DNA of 6,959 nt from Actinomycetes bacterium (lineage in GTDB: Bacteria > Actinomycetota > Acidimicrobiia > Acidimicrobiales > RAAP-2), in NCBI GenBank assembly GCA_021849435.1, contig JAJZSX010000124.1, forward strand, positions 1 through 6,959, in the 5' to 3' direction. The position numbers and the translations under genes are program-made. Under the pieces are notes generated by a model, which saw nothing but the letters and a program-made list of their open reading frames with translations, had not been told where the DNA came from and did not search any database. This document shows, piece by piece, positions 1 to 4,259 of this stretch; position 1 is the first letter of the stretch, and every line of letters begins with the position of its first letter.

Positions 1-51
1 GTCAGCCCGAAGGGAGGTGACCAGAACCGATAGTCTGCAGTTCGGCGGACC

Positions 52-67
52 TACACGTTCGCGTGTA
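52..67. repeat. Short perfect hairpin with TTCG loop
   Basis: TACACG-TTCG-CGTGTA is a perfect 6-bp inverted repeat around a TTCG tetraloop on the + strand. It lies 70 nt beyond the marR stop on the minus strand and about 20-35 nt after in-frame + strand stops near positions 16-33. It could be a termination or mRNA-end hairpin for a gene to the left or for marR. No T-tract follows on either strand, so intrinsic termination is not supported. Confidence 0.3.
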
Positions 68-136
68 CTTCGTGCTACATATTTGCGAGTACGCGGACAC
101 CAGCGACAGCTGACACTCCCACGCATGAGGACCTGC

Positions 137-634
137 TCACTCATAGCTCGCGAGCGCGCGATCCACTGGGCACCTCGCCGGAGCACCGCACAGCTGCTCA
201 TCACACAATCGGCAGATCTGGGTCGCCGTTGGTTCATCGCAGGAAAGTCGAACAAGAATGCGTTCGAGACTCTCTTCCAACGTTTTGACCATCGTTGGAT
301 CGAGCTCGGACATCGCGTCCGAAAGATAGCCCGAACGCTCGCGCAATATTGCTTCGCAGTGTCGGCGACCCTTGACGGTGAGATGAAGTGATCTTGTTCG
401 TCCATCGTGCCCAGGGGCACGCCTCAACAGTCCAGCCCCTTCCAAGCGATCGACCAGCCGCACTGCCCCGGGTTGGCTCAGTCGAACCACCCCTGCCAGA
501 CCATCTACAGACAGTCCGTCATTCCACTTCAGACAAACGAGAGCTGCGTCATCGGCAGTGCACGGTAGCTGATCATTGATGGCAACCGAGAGTGCTCCAA
601 GTAGATTGGCGGTTCTTTCTAATCTATGCGTCAT
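137..634 (-). CDS. MarR-family winged-helix transcriptional regulator with C-terminal Cys cluster
   Basis: A 165-residue cytoplasmic regulator, a normal length for MarR proteins, which bind palindromic operators as dimers and usually respond to small molecules or oxidation. The winged helix-turn-helix is visible: residues about 42-70 hold the helices (LAGVVRLSQPGAVRLVDRLE), and the wing follows at about 71-87 (RRAPGHDGRTRSLHLT), with the Asp-x-Arg pattern typical of the family. After the dimerisation helices the C-terminus carries four cysteines, C141-x2-C144-x4-C149-x5-C155, with a CPV motif; C25, C34, C93 and C132 are also present. This suggests metal binding or thiol redox sensing, which is inference. 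The ATG at 634 is chosen because a -10-like box sits just upstream and no in-frame start precedes it. It stands alone, so the likely target is its own promoter or an unseen neighbour; the ligand is unknown. Confidence 0.85.
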   Translation of the reverse strand: MTHRLERTANLLGALSVAINDQLPCTADDAALVCLKWNDGLSVDGLAGVVRLSQPGAVRLVDRLEGAGLLRRAPGHDGRTRSLHLTVKGRRHCEAILRERSGYLSDAMSELDPTMVKTLEESLERILVRLSCDEPTATQICRLCDEQLCGAPARCPVDRALASYE

Positions 635-650
635 GCATATATATTATCAC
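635..650 (-). promoter_or_regulatory. Putative marR promoter, -10 region next to the start codon
   Basis: Reading the minus strand, GTGATAATATATATGC directly precedes the marR ATG. GATAAT (rc of 643-648) matches the -10 consensus at five of six positions and ends 8 nt before the ATG. TAATAT (rc of 641-646) ends 6 nt before it. Either would put transcription initiation at or very near the start codon, so the mRNA is probably leaderless. No Shine-Dalgarno or clear -35 is visible. The AT-rich tract is also where an autoregulating MarR protein would bind. Confidence 0.4.
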
Positions 651-849
651 GGCACCTGTGGCCCTCGCTGCCAGCGCTGTCGAGAGTGGCAGAACCATGT
701 AGAAGCGCAGCACCGCTGAATCGCGGAGGCGGCAGTGAGGATGTCAATGCGAAAGCAGCCCTCCCCAAGGACGCGCGACTTGATGAGTTGTAATTTGGAC
801 AACGATTCGTGGACTTCGCGTCACACAATAAGACCCGGCACGTCGCTCG
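651..849. other. Non-coding spacer between marR and vapC
   Basis: About 200 bases without a convincing gene on either strand; frames here have no recognisable domain. It holds a 6-bp inverted repeat, CTGCCA (668-673) and TGGCAG (687-692), with a 13-nt loop, too weak to call a terminator. Bases 810-836 resemble 3452-3478 at 21 of 27 positions. No terminator with a T-tract is visible behind vapC. Confidence 0.5.
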
Positions 850-1236
850 TCATCGTGGAACGAAGACCTCAAGTGACGCGGCGCACGCCGCTTCGGTCAG
901 TCGCTCGTCGTAGGCGACAATGCCTTCTAGGTCGTCACCAATCTCCATCGCGGTTGCCAGGTGTAGTGCGTCAAGTGAGCGAAGCGACGGTGGCAGTAGA
1001 CGGCCGGCCGCGAAAAAGGTGGCGACACTAGGTAGAATCAACGAAACGGTCTCCAGCGCATCTTCAATGACTCCGGCGTCAATCCCAAGTCGAGTGCCCG
1101 CTCGAAGCGCCTCGGTGTGTAACAACTGAGAGGACCAAACCGAGTCATGCGACGAGAACCATCTCCGCATGGCGGCTGACTCGTCTTCCATCGTTATCAA
1201 CTTAAGAAATGCGGATGTATCGAGATACCACACCAT
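850..1236 (-). CDS. vapC: VapC-type PIN-domain toxin (endoribonuclease)
   Basis: A 128-residue PIN-domain protein, full length for VapC toxins, which are Mg-dependent RNases cutting tRNA or rRNA when freed from their antitoxin. The acidic metal-binding residues are in the expected places: D6 in WYLDTSAFLK, E42 in LLHTEALR, D89 in LRSLDALHLATA, and D110 in IVAYDERL. The LDALHLATA block is particularly diagnostic. It begins at an ATG only 5 nt after the stop of the upstream antitoxin gene on the same strand, the usual antitoxin-first order, so translation is probably coupled; the spacer AGAGCC gives at best a weak ribosome-binding site. No catalytic residue is missing, so the toxin is expected to be active. 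The RNA target cannot be told from sequence. Confidence 0.9.
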   Translation of the reverse strand: MVWYLDTSAFLKLITMEDESAAMRRWFSSHDSVWSSQLLHTEALRAGTRLGIDAGVIEDALETVSLILPSVATFFAAGRLLPPSLRSLDALHLATAMEIGDDLEGIVAYDERLTEAACAASLEVFVPR

Positions 1237-1241
1237 GGGCT

Positions 1242-1505
1242 CTAACGTTCATCTCGCAATTCATCGAGCACCTCAGAACTCGACCTACGCGTGCGAACTG
1301 GTTCCGGAAGATCAGTCGAACGACGACGGGCGCGTTGCACTCGGTTAGAAGCGACCAACGCCGACGCACCCGATGCGGTTGACGGGGCACTGAGAACCGC
1401 CACCAAACGTCCTCGATCAGTGACTCCGATGGTCTCGCCGCGCGCCACACGCCGCAGCGCCGCCGACGCGTGTTGCTGAAGCTCGCGAACCCCGATGGTT
1501 TCCAT
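1242..1505 (-). CDS. vapB: VapB-type antitoxin, Phd/YefM fold
   Basis: An 87-residue antitoxin for the PIN toxin directly downstream. Residues 1-36 follow the Phd/YefM DNA-binding pattern: METIGVRELQQHASAALRRV, then ARGETIGVTDRGRLVAVL. The remainder is polar and Arg-rich and ends in SSSEVLDELRDER, the kind of flexible tail that wraps the toxin. I start at the ATG at 1505 because the fold begins exactly there (METIG); a longer frame from 1535 would add ten unconserved residues. TACATT (-10-like, rc of 1514-1519) ends 8 nt before this ATG and TATTAT lies slightly further upstream, so the transcript is leaderless or nearly so. Phd-type antitoxins usually repress their own operon, with the toxin as co-repressor. 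Confidence 0.87.
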   Translation of the reverse strand: METIGVRELQQHASAALRRVARGETIGVTDRGRLVAVLSAPSTASGASALVASNRVQRARRRSTDLPEPVRTRRSSSEVLDELRDER

Positions 1506-1701
1506 ATGCGTCAAATGTAGCATAATAAACCGCATGACTCATCCTGCGTAGCACGCCGGCGCAATTATCTTCGCGCTCAAGGCTTCACACGAGCATTCAC
1601 AGCTCGCCGACGCTCAATAGTGCGTGCCATATCTGATGGTTATTCACCGTGACGGCCCCTTAACAGTGACGCGTGGCGAACGTGCGCAATGTAATCAATC
1701 C

Positions 1702-1719
1702 AGGTCACGGATGTGACCT
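1702..1719. repeat. Perfect inverted repeat AGGTCAC-N4-GTGACCT
   Basis: Two exact 7-bp arms, AGGTCAC and GTGACCT, around GGAT. The dyad has the size and spacing of a dimeric regulator operator and could also form an RNA hairpin. There is no T-tract on either side, so a terminator is less likely. It is about 125 nt beyond the lysE stop and about 200 nt upstream of vapB, so neither gene clearly owns it. No second copy was noticed in the window. Confidence 0.45.
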
Positions 1720-1817
1720 CAACCCGAAGCGTACGACGAGATCGAACCTCGCGGGCGACCTCGATTCACCAGATTTCTGCCGAGAACAACTGACCCGTTC
1801 GGTGAAGTCCAAATGGA

Positions 1818-1835
1818 CCCGTGCCATCGTACGGG
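1818..1835 (-). terminator. Weak hairpin just downstream of lysE
   Basis: On the minus strand CCCGT-ACGATGGC-ACGGG begins 9 nt after the lysE stop: 5-bp arms with an 8-nt loop, followed by TCCATTTGG. The position fits a lysE terminator, but the stem is short and the T-tract poor. The adjacent 12-mer GTCCAAATGGAC (1807-1818) is a near-palindrome that might contribute. Confidence 0.25.
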
Positions 1836-1844
1836 GTATGAATC

Positions 1845-2462
1845 TCAGTTTGAGAGCACCCGCAGCGCCGTCACTGTCATCACCACAGCAACGACAACGT
1901 CCAGTACTTGCCAGGCGCGCGGGCGTGTGAACACCGAGTTGAGAAGTCGCGCACCGAATCCAAGTCCCGCGAACCAAGAGATGCCGGCGAGGATTGCTCC
2001 GCCAGCAAACCACCAGTGACCACTGTGTCGAGAGTTCGCTACCGATCCGGTCAAGACCACCGTGTCGAGGTACACCCAGGGATTCAGCCAGGTGAAGGCG
2101 AGAGAGGCGAGCACGACACTCGCCCTCGACGCGGGCTCCCCTTGCAGCTCTACTCGCACTGGGGCGGGACGCGCTGCACGGCGAGCTGCGAGCGCCGCGT
2201 AAACGAGGAGAAATGCCGAACCCGCCATTCGTACGACCAACAGGAGATGCTGTCGTCCCTCAATGACCGCGCCGACCCCAGTCACTCCCGCCACAATGAG
2301 CAGGACCTCAGAGAGCGAACAGATAATGACAACGGTACCAACACGGTGGCGAAGCAGCCCCTGTCGCAAGATGAAGGTGTTCTGGGGGCCAATCGCAACA
2401 TTGAGTGACAGCCCGAATGCAAGACCGGCGGCCACCGTGGCCGTGGCGTCGGTGACTGACAT
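1845..2462 (-). CDS. lysE: LysE/ArgO-family basic amino-acid exporter
   Basis: A 205-residue integral membrane protein, normal length for the LysE family, which exports L-lysine and/or L-arginine using the membrane potential. Hydrophobic segments lie near residues 8-32, 42-66, 72-94, 114-140, 150-172 and 186-203. The first holds the family signature GLSLNVAIGPQNTFILRQG; the fourth ends in the second signature, TWLNPWVYLDTVVLTGSVA, with the NP pair and the Asp intact. A polar loop at about 94-113 separates helices 3 and 4. It is divergent from a LysG-type regulator, the classic arrangement in which the regulator senses intracellular basic amino acids and activates export. The ATG at 2462 is preceded by AAGGG with no spacer, too close for a normal ribosome-binding site, and by a -10-like TAAAGT 7 nt away. 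Lysine versus arginine preference cannot be decided. Confidence 0.92.
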   Translation of the reverse strand: MSVTDATATVAAGLAFGLSLNVAIGPQNTFILRQGLLRHRVGTVVIICSLSEVLLIVAGVTGVGAVIEGRQHLLLVVRMAGSAFLLVYAALAARRAARPAPVRVELQGEPASRASVVLASLAFTWLNPWVYLDTVVLTGSVANSRHSGHWWFAGGAILAGISWFAGLGFGARLLNSVFTRPRAWQVLDVVVAVVMTVTALRVLSN

Positions 2463-2469
2463 CCCTTGA

Positions 2470-2498
2470 ACTTTAGAGGTGGCGTGAAGAAACGTCTA
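2470..2498 (-). promoter_or_regulatory. Putative lysE promoter
   Basis: On the minus strand TAGACG (2498-2493) and TAAAGT (2475-2470) are separated by exactly 17 nt, and TAAAGT ends 7 nt before the lysE ATG. Each hexamer matches the sigma-70-type consensus at four of six positions. Initiation would fall on the start codon, suggesting a leaderless message. LysG would be expected to bind upstream of or over the -35, inside the shared intergenic region. Confidence 0.4.
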
Positions 2499-2505
2499 GC
2501 GAATG

Positions 2506-2526
2506 ATTTTGAAGATACATTAGAAT
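2506..2526. promoter_or_regulatory. Imperfect dyad overlapping the lysG -10 box
   Basis: The 21 bases from ATTTTG to TAGAAT form an imperfect dyad, with six of ten symmetric pairs and ATT/AAT ends. It contains TAGAAT (2521-2526), a five-of-six match to the -10 consensus that ends 5 nt before the first lysG ATG. LysR-type regulators commonly bind such dyads between divergent genes and repress themselves. The match is weak and the operator role is inferred from position. Confidence 0.3.
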
Positions 2527-2531
2527 TCCTA

Positions 2532-3416
2532 ATGATGGAATTGGACGTCCCACAGTTGAACGCGTTAGCGGCCGCCGTCGCAGAGGGCACTTTTGACGGT
2601 GCAGCGCGCAAGTTGCACGTCACTCCGTCGGCGATCAGTCAGCGGGTGAAGGCGCTGGAGACGTCGGTGGGGCGGGTGCTCGTTACGCGTACGAAGCCGA
2701 TTGTTCCCACCGCGTCGGGCGAAGTCCTTCTGCGAGTCGCGCGTCAATTCCAGATGCTCTCCACTGACGTCGTGCGAGAACTGGGCCAGGAGTCGACACA
2801 GCATCCGGTGGTCGTGCCCCTCGCTGCCAACGCTGACAGCCTGGCCACGTGGCTCGTGGCGGCGCTCGCGACCATTGGGGCCCCGCTGGTATTCGACGTG
2901 CATCGCGCTGATCAAGACGTGACCGTTCGCCTACTGCGCGAGGGTGCAGTAATGGGAGCGGTTACCGCGCTCAAGGAACCCGTTGCGGGCTGCACGGCCG
3001 AGCGATTGGGACGAATGCGATACCACATCGTTGCCTCGCCCACCTTCGCCGCTCGGTGGTTCCCCGATGGTGTTACGACGCAAGAACTATCGAAGGCACC
3101 AGTGGTGCTGTTCGATCGCGAGGACCGCCTCCAGGACAACTACCTGCGCCGACGTACTCGCCGACACCTCGACCCGCCGCGCCACTACGTTCCCGGTACC
3201 GACGCGTTCAACGAAGCGGTTCGACTCGGCCTCGGCTGGGGCATGGTCCTCGATCTGCAATCGGTTGCCAGCGTGCGACGCGGCGAACTTCTCGACCTCG
3301 ATCCGAGTCACTGCGTCGACGTAGAACTCTTCTGGCAGCAATGGCGCCTTCACTCAGAGTCTCTCGAACGCGTCGCCGACGCCGTACGCAGGGGCGCCAA
3401 AATGGCGCTCCACTGA
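2532..3416 (+). CDS. lysG: LysG/ArgP-type LysR-family transcriptional regulator
   Basis: A LysR-type regulator of about 294 residues, typical for the family. The N-terminal winged helix-turn-helix covers residues about 4-62: LDVPQLNALAAAVAEGTF, then ARKLHVTPSAISQRVKALE. GRVLVTRTKP at 47-56 followed by PTASGE is the form seen in the LysG/ArgP (IciA) branch. The rest is the two-lobed effector-binding domain; in this branch the ligands are lysine and arginine (established for the family, not shown here). It is divergent from lysE with about 70 bp between them, so it most likely activates lysE and may repress itself. I start at the ATG-ATG pair at 2532/2535 because the fold begins at MELDVPQL; an upstream TTG at 2466 would add 22 unconserved residues and run through the shared promoter region. 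No Shine-Dalgarno is visible. Confidence 0.9.
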   Translation: MMELDVPQLNALAAAVAEGTFDGAARKLHVTPSAISQRVKALETSVGRVLVTRTKPIVPTASGEVLLRVARQFQMLSTDVVRELGQESTQHPVVVPLAANADSLATWLVAALATIGAPLVFDVHRADQDVTVRLLREGAVMGAVTALKEPVAGCTAERLGRMRYHIVASPTFAARWFPDGVTTQELSKAPVVLFDREDRLQDNYLRRRTRRHLDPPRHYVPGTDAFNEAVRLGLGWGMVLDLQSVASVRRGELLDLDPSHCVDVELFWQQWRLHSESLERVADAVRRGAKMALH

Positions 3417-3532
3417 ACTGCGCGTCGAACCAACTACGGCGAGAATCCCGGTGGACCTTGAGACACACGATAAGAACCACTCGGTTTCTGTGCTCGCACG
3501 AAAGGTGATCTTCCTTGGAGAGTAGATGTCGT

Positions 3533-3754
3533 CTACAGCAAGTCGATGAATTCGCTCACCGTAACGCCAGACTGTCGAAGAATTGCCGCAAGCGTCCCTC
3601 GAGCGAGTTCCCGGTGAATCGGGACAATCACCGTTCTGCCCCCTTGATTGCGGAGTTTCACGTGACTGCCTCGCCGACCGATCTCTGCAAAGCCAATCTT
3701 CTTGAGCGCAGTGGCGGTCTCTTGACCGGAAACAACGGGCAGCGCTGAGCTCAC
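3533..3754 (-). CDS. hicA: HicA-type mRNA interferase toxin
   Basis: A 73-residue HicA/YcfA-type toxin, a double-stranded RNA-binding-like fold that cleaves mRNA and blocks translation. The catalytic His is H31 in RRGSHVKLRN, and the C-terminal half carries the usual VPIHRELARGTLAAILRQSG block. It starts with GTG at 3754, overlapping the TGA of hicB by four bases (GTGA). There is no ribosome-binding site of its own, so translation should depend on ribosomes finishing hicB, which keeps toxin below antitoxin. The order here is antitoxin first, while many characterised operons, including the E. coli one, are hicA first. Its 3' end faces the lysG end across 116 bp in which no clear terminator is seen. 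Confidence 0.92.
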   Translation of the reverse strand: MSSALPVVSGQETATALKKIGFAEIGRRGSHVKLRNQGGRTVIVPIHRELARGTLAAILRQSGVTVSEFIDLL

Positions 3755-3951
3755 GCAGGAATCAACACAGTGGTGATGATCGGTGGCTCCATTGAGTCGG
3801 GGAGGTCTTCCCCTTCGAAGTACAAGCCCAGCGCTTCTTCGAGATTAATGACAGCCTCATCAACAGTCTCACCCTGACTTACTACGTCGACGTCAAGGCA
3901 CCTGGCGACATACCAAGGCCCTTCGTGGGTGACTGCGACAGTGAACTTCAT
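3751..3951 (-). CDS. hicB: HicB-type antitoxin, short form
   Basis: A 66-residue HicB-family protein (HicB-like, RNase H-type partial fold): MKFTVAVTHEGPWYVARCLD, then the SQGETVDEAVINLEEALGLYFE block that defines the family, then a short tail. It should neutralise the HicA encoded directly downstream. It is the short type: the C-terminal helix-turn-helix or ribbon-helix-helix found in longer HicB proteins is absent, so direct autorepression by this protein is uncertain. The ATG at 3951 has no Shine-Dalgarno and lies 7 nt after TACGAT, a -10-like box, so the mRNA is probably leaderless. The gene begins 58 bp after a tRNA-Val gene on the same strand, and read-through from the tRNA could contribute to its transcription. 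Confidence 0.9.
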   Translation of the reverse strand: MKFTVAVTHEGPWYVARCLDVDVVSQGETVDEAVINLEEALGLYFEGEDLPDSMEPPIITTVLIPA

Positions 3952-3958
3952 AACTCAA

Positions 3959-3964
3959 ATCGTA
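3959..3964 (-). promoter_or_regulatory. Putative -10 box of hicBA
   Basis: TACGAT on the minus strand (rc of 3959-3964) matches TATAAT at four of six positions and ends 7 nt before the hicB ATG. The base 17 nt further upstream is within the inverted repeat at 3970-3987, and no good -35 is visible, so the promoter may be weak or controlled through that repeat. Confidence 0.35.
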
Positions 3965-3969
3965 CCAGC

Positions 3970-3987
3970 GGCCTGTGCCATCAGGCC
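3970..3987. repeat. Inverted repeat GGCCTG-N6-CAGGCC between tRNA-Val and hicB
   Basis: Perfect 6-bp arms with a 6-nt centre (TGCCAT on the + strand). On the minus strand it begins 22 nt after the tRNA 3' end and covers the -35/spacer part of the putative hicBA promoter. It could be a hicBA operator or a hairpin trimming or terminating the tRNA transcript; with no T-run behind it, terminator function is doubtful. Confidence 0.4.
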
Positions 3988-4009
3988 CGGTTCTTATTCT
4001 GTTCCGGAG

Positions 4010-4083
4010 TGGGCGCTGAGGGACTCGAACCCCCGACCTGCTGAGTGTAAATCAGCTGCTCTAACCAACTGAGCTAAGCGCCC
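4010..4083 (-). tRNA. tRNA-Val (anticodon TAC)
   Basis: The minus strand folds as a complete cloverleaf of 74 nt. The acceptor pairs GGGCGCT with AGCGCCC and is followed by discriminator A (4010). The D arm is GCTC/GAGC, and the anticodon arm GCTGA/TCAGC encloses the loop TTTACAC. The variable loop is AGGTC, and the T arm GGGGG/CCCTC encloses TTCGAGT. The anticodon TAC (4049-4047) reads valine GUA codons. The 3' CCA is not encoded (ACTCC follows), so it must be added by the CCA-adding enzyme. A -10-like TAGGCT lies at 4099-4094, giving a leader of only a few bases. Confidence 0.95.
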
Positions 4084-4146
4084 GGGAACGATCAGCCTAC
4101 CGTCCTGGGGTTACGGCACCGAGGCCGACCCCGAATCTTTTCAGGT

Positions 4147-4191
4147 TTGGGCTTCTTCTCTTTGTGGCTAGATTCGAGTCGACGGGAAGGG
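4147..4191 (+). promoter_or_regulatory. Putative promoter and ribosome-binding site of the leader ORF/CHAD transcript
   Basis: TTGGGC (4147-4152) and TAGATT (4169-4174) are 16 nt apart and resemble a sigma-70-type promoter, with initiation near 4181. Directly downstream GGGAAGGG (4184-4191) is the clearest Shine-Dalgarno in the window and sits 5 nt before an ATG at 4197. That ATG opens the 20-codon leader ORF, not the CHAD frame. Confidence 0.4.
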
Positions 4192-4196
4192 TACGA

Positions 4197-4259
4197 ATGA
4201 TCGTGGTCCTCGAGGATTGTCGCCTAGAACCTGTGCGACCACGCGTCACGATGCCATGA
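4197..4259 (+). CDS. Candidate 20-codon leader ORF upstream of the CHAD gene
   Basis: The frame runs from ATG at 4197 to TGA at 4257-4259 and would encode a 20-residue peptide beginning MIVVLEDCRL and ending RVTMP. It has the best ribosome-binding site in the window, GGGAAGGG with 5-nt spacing, and a promoter-like pair just upstream. Its TGA overlaps the ATG of the CHAD gene as ATGA, the classic arrangement for translational coupling. I recognise no homologue, and the codons show no obvious attenuator run. It may be a translated leader that sets CHAD synthesis, or it may be chance. The evidence is only the signals, not conservation. Confidence 0.35.
   Translation: MIVVLEDCRLEPVRPRVTMP

Larger units (their letters stand above)
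1506..1844. other. 339-bp region with no recognisable gene
   Basis: This stretch separates the vapB start from the lysE stop. No frame gives a domain I recognise, and the open frames here are short and Arg/Ser-rich in the way chance frames of GC-rich DNA are. It contains the vapB promoter at its left end, a perfect 7-bp inverted repeat at 1702-1719, and a weak hairpin just behind lysE. A T-loop-like string on the minus strand (rc of about 1737-1748) is not part of a tRNA fold. Confidence 0.55.

Noticed and set aside
17..391. 124-residue + strand frame opposite the 3' half of marR
   Set aside because: It is antisense to a well-supported MarR gene, has no recognisable domain and has a composition typical of a shadow frame.
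668..692. CTGCCA/TGGCAG inverted repeat upstream of marR as a terminator
   Set aside because: Only a 6-bp stem with a 13-nt loop and no T-tract; within chance expectation.
735..1031. 98-residue + strand frame across the vapC 3' end
   Set aside because: Antisense to vapC, Arg/Ser-rich, no domain or ribosome-binding site.
1730..1790. tRNA-like T-loop string (GGTTCGATCTC) on the minus strand
   Set aside because: The stem closes in the wrong register and no acceptor, D or anticodon arm can be formed around it.
1705..2013. 102-residue minus-strand frame across the lysE 3' end
   Set aside because: Overlaps lysE in another frame and its unique part in the gene-free region has no recognisable features.
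1908..2408. 166-residue + strand frame opposite lysE
   Set aside because: Highly polar, Arg-rich, no domain; lysE on the other strand has membrane segments and both family signatures.
3056..3508. 150-residue + strand frame inside and beyond lysG
   Set aside because: An Arg/Pro-rich alternate frame of lysG without a start signal or domain.
4010..4040. tRNA-Val 3' end as an attachment site with a duplicated core
   Set aside because: I found no second copy of the tRNA 3' end in the window and no integrase gene, so an integrated element is not supported within these bounds.
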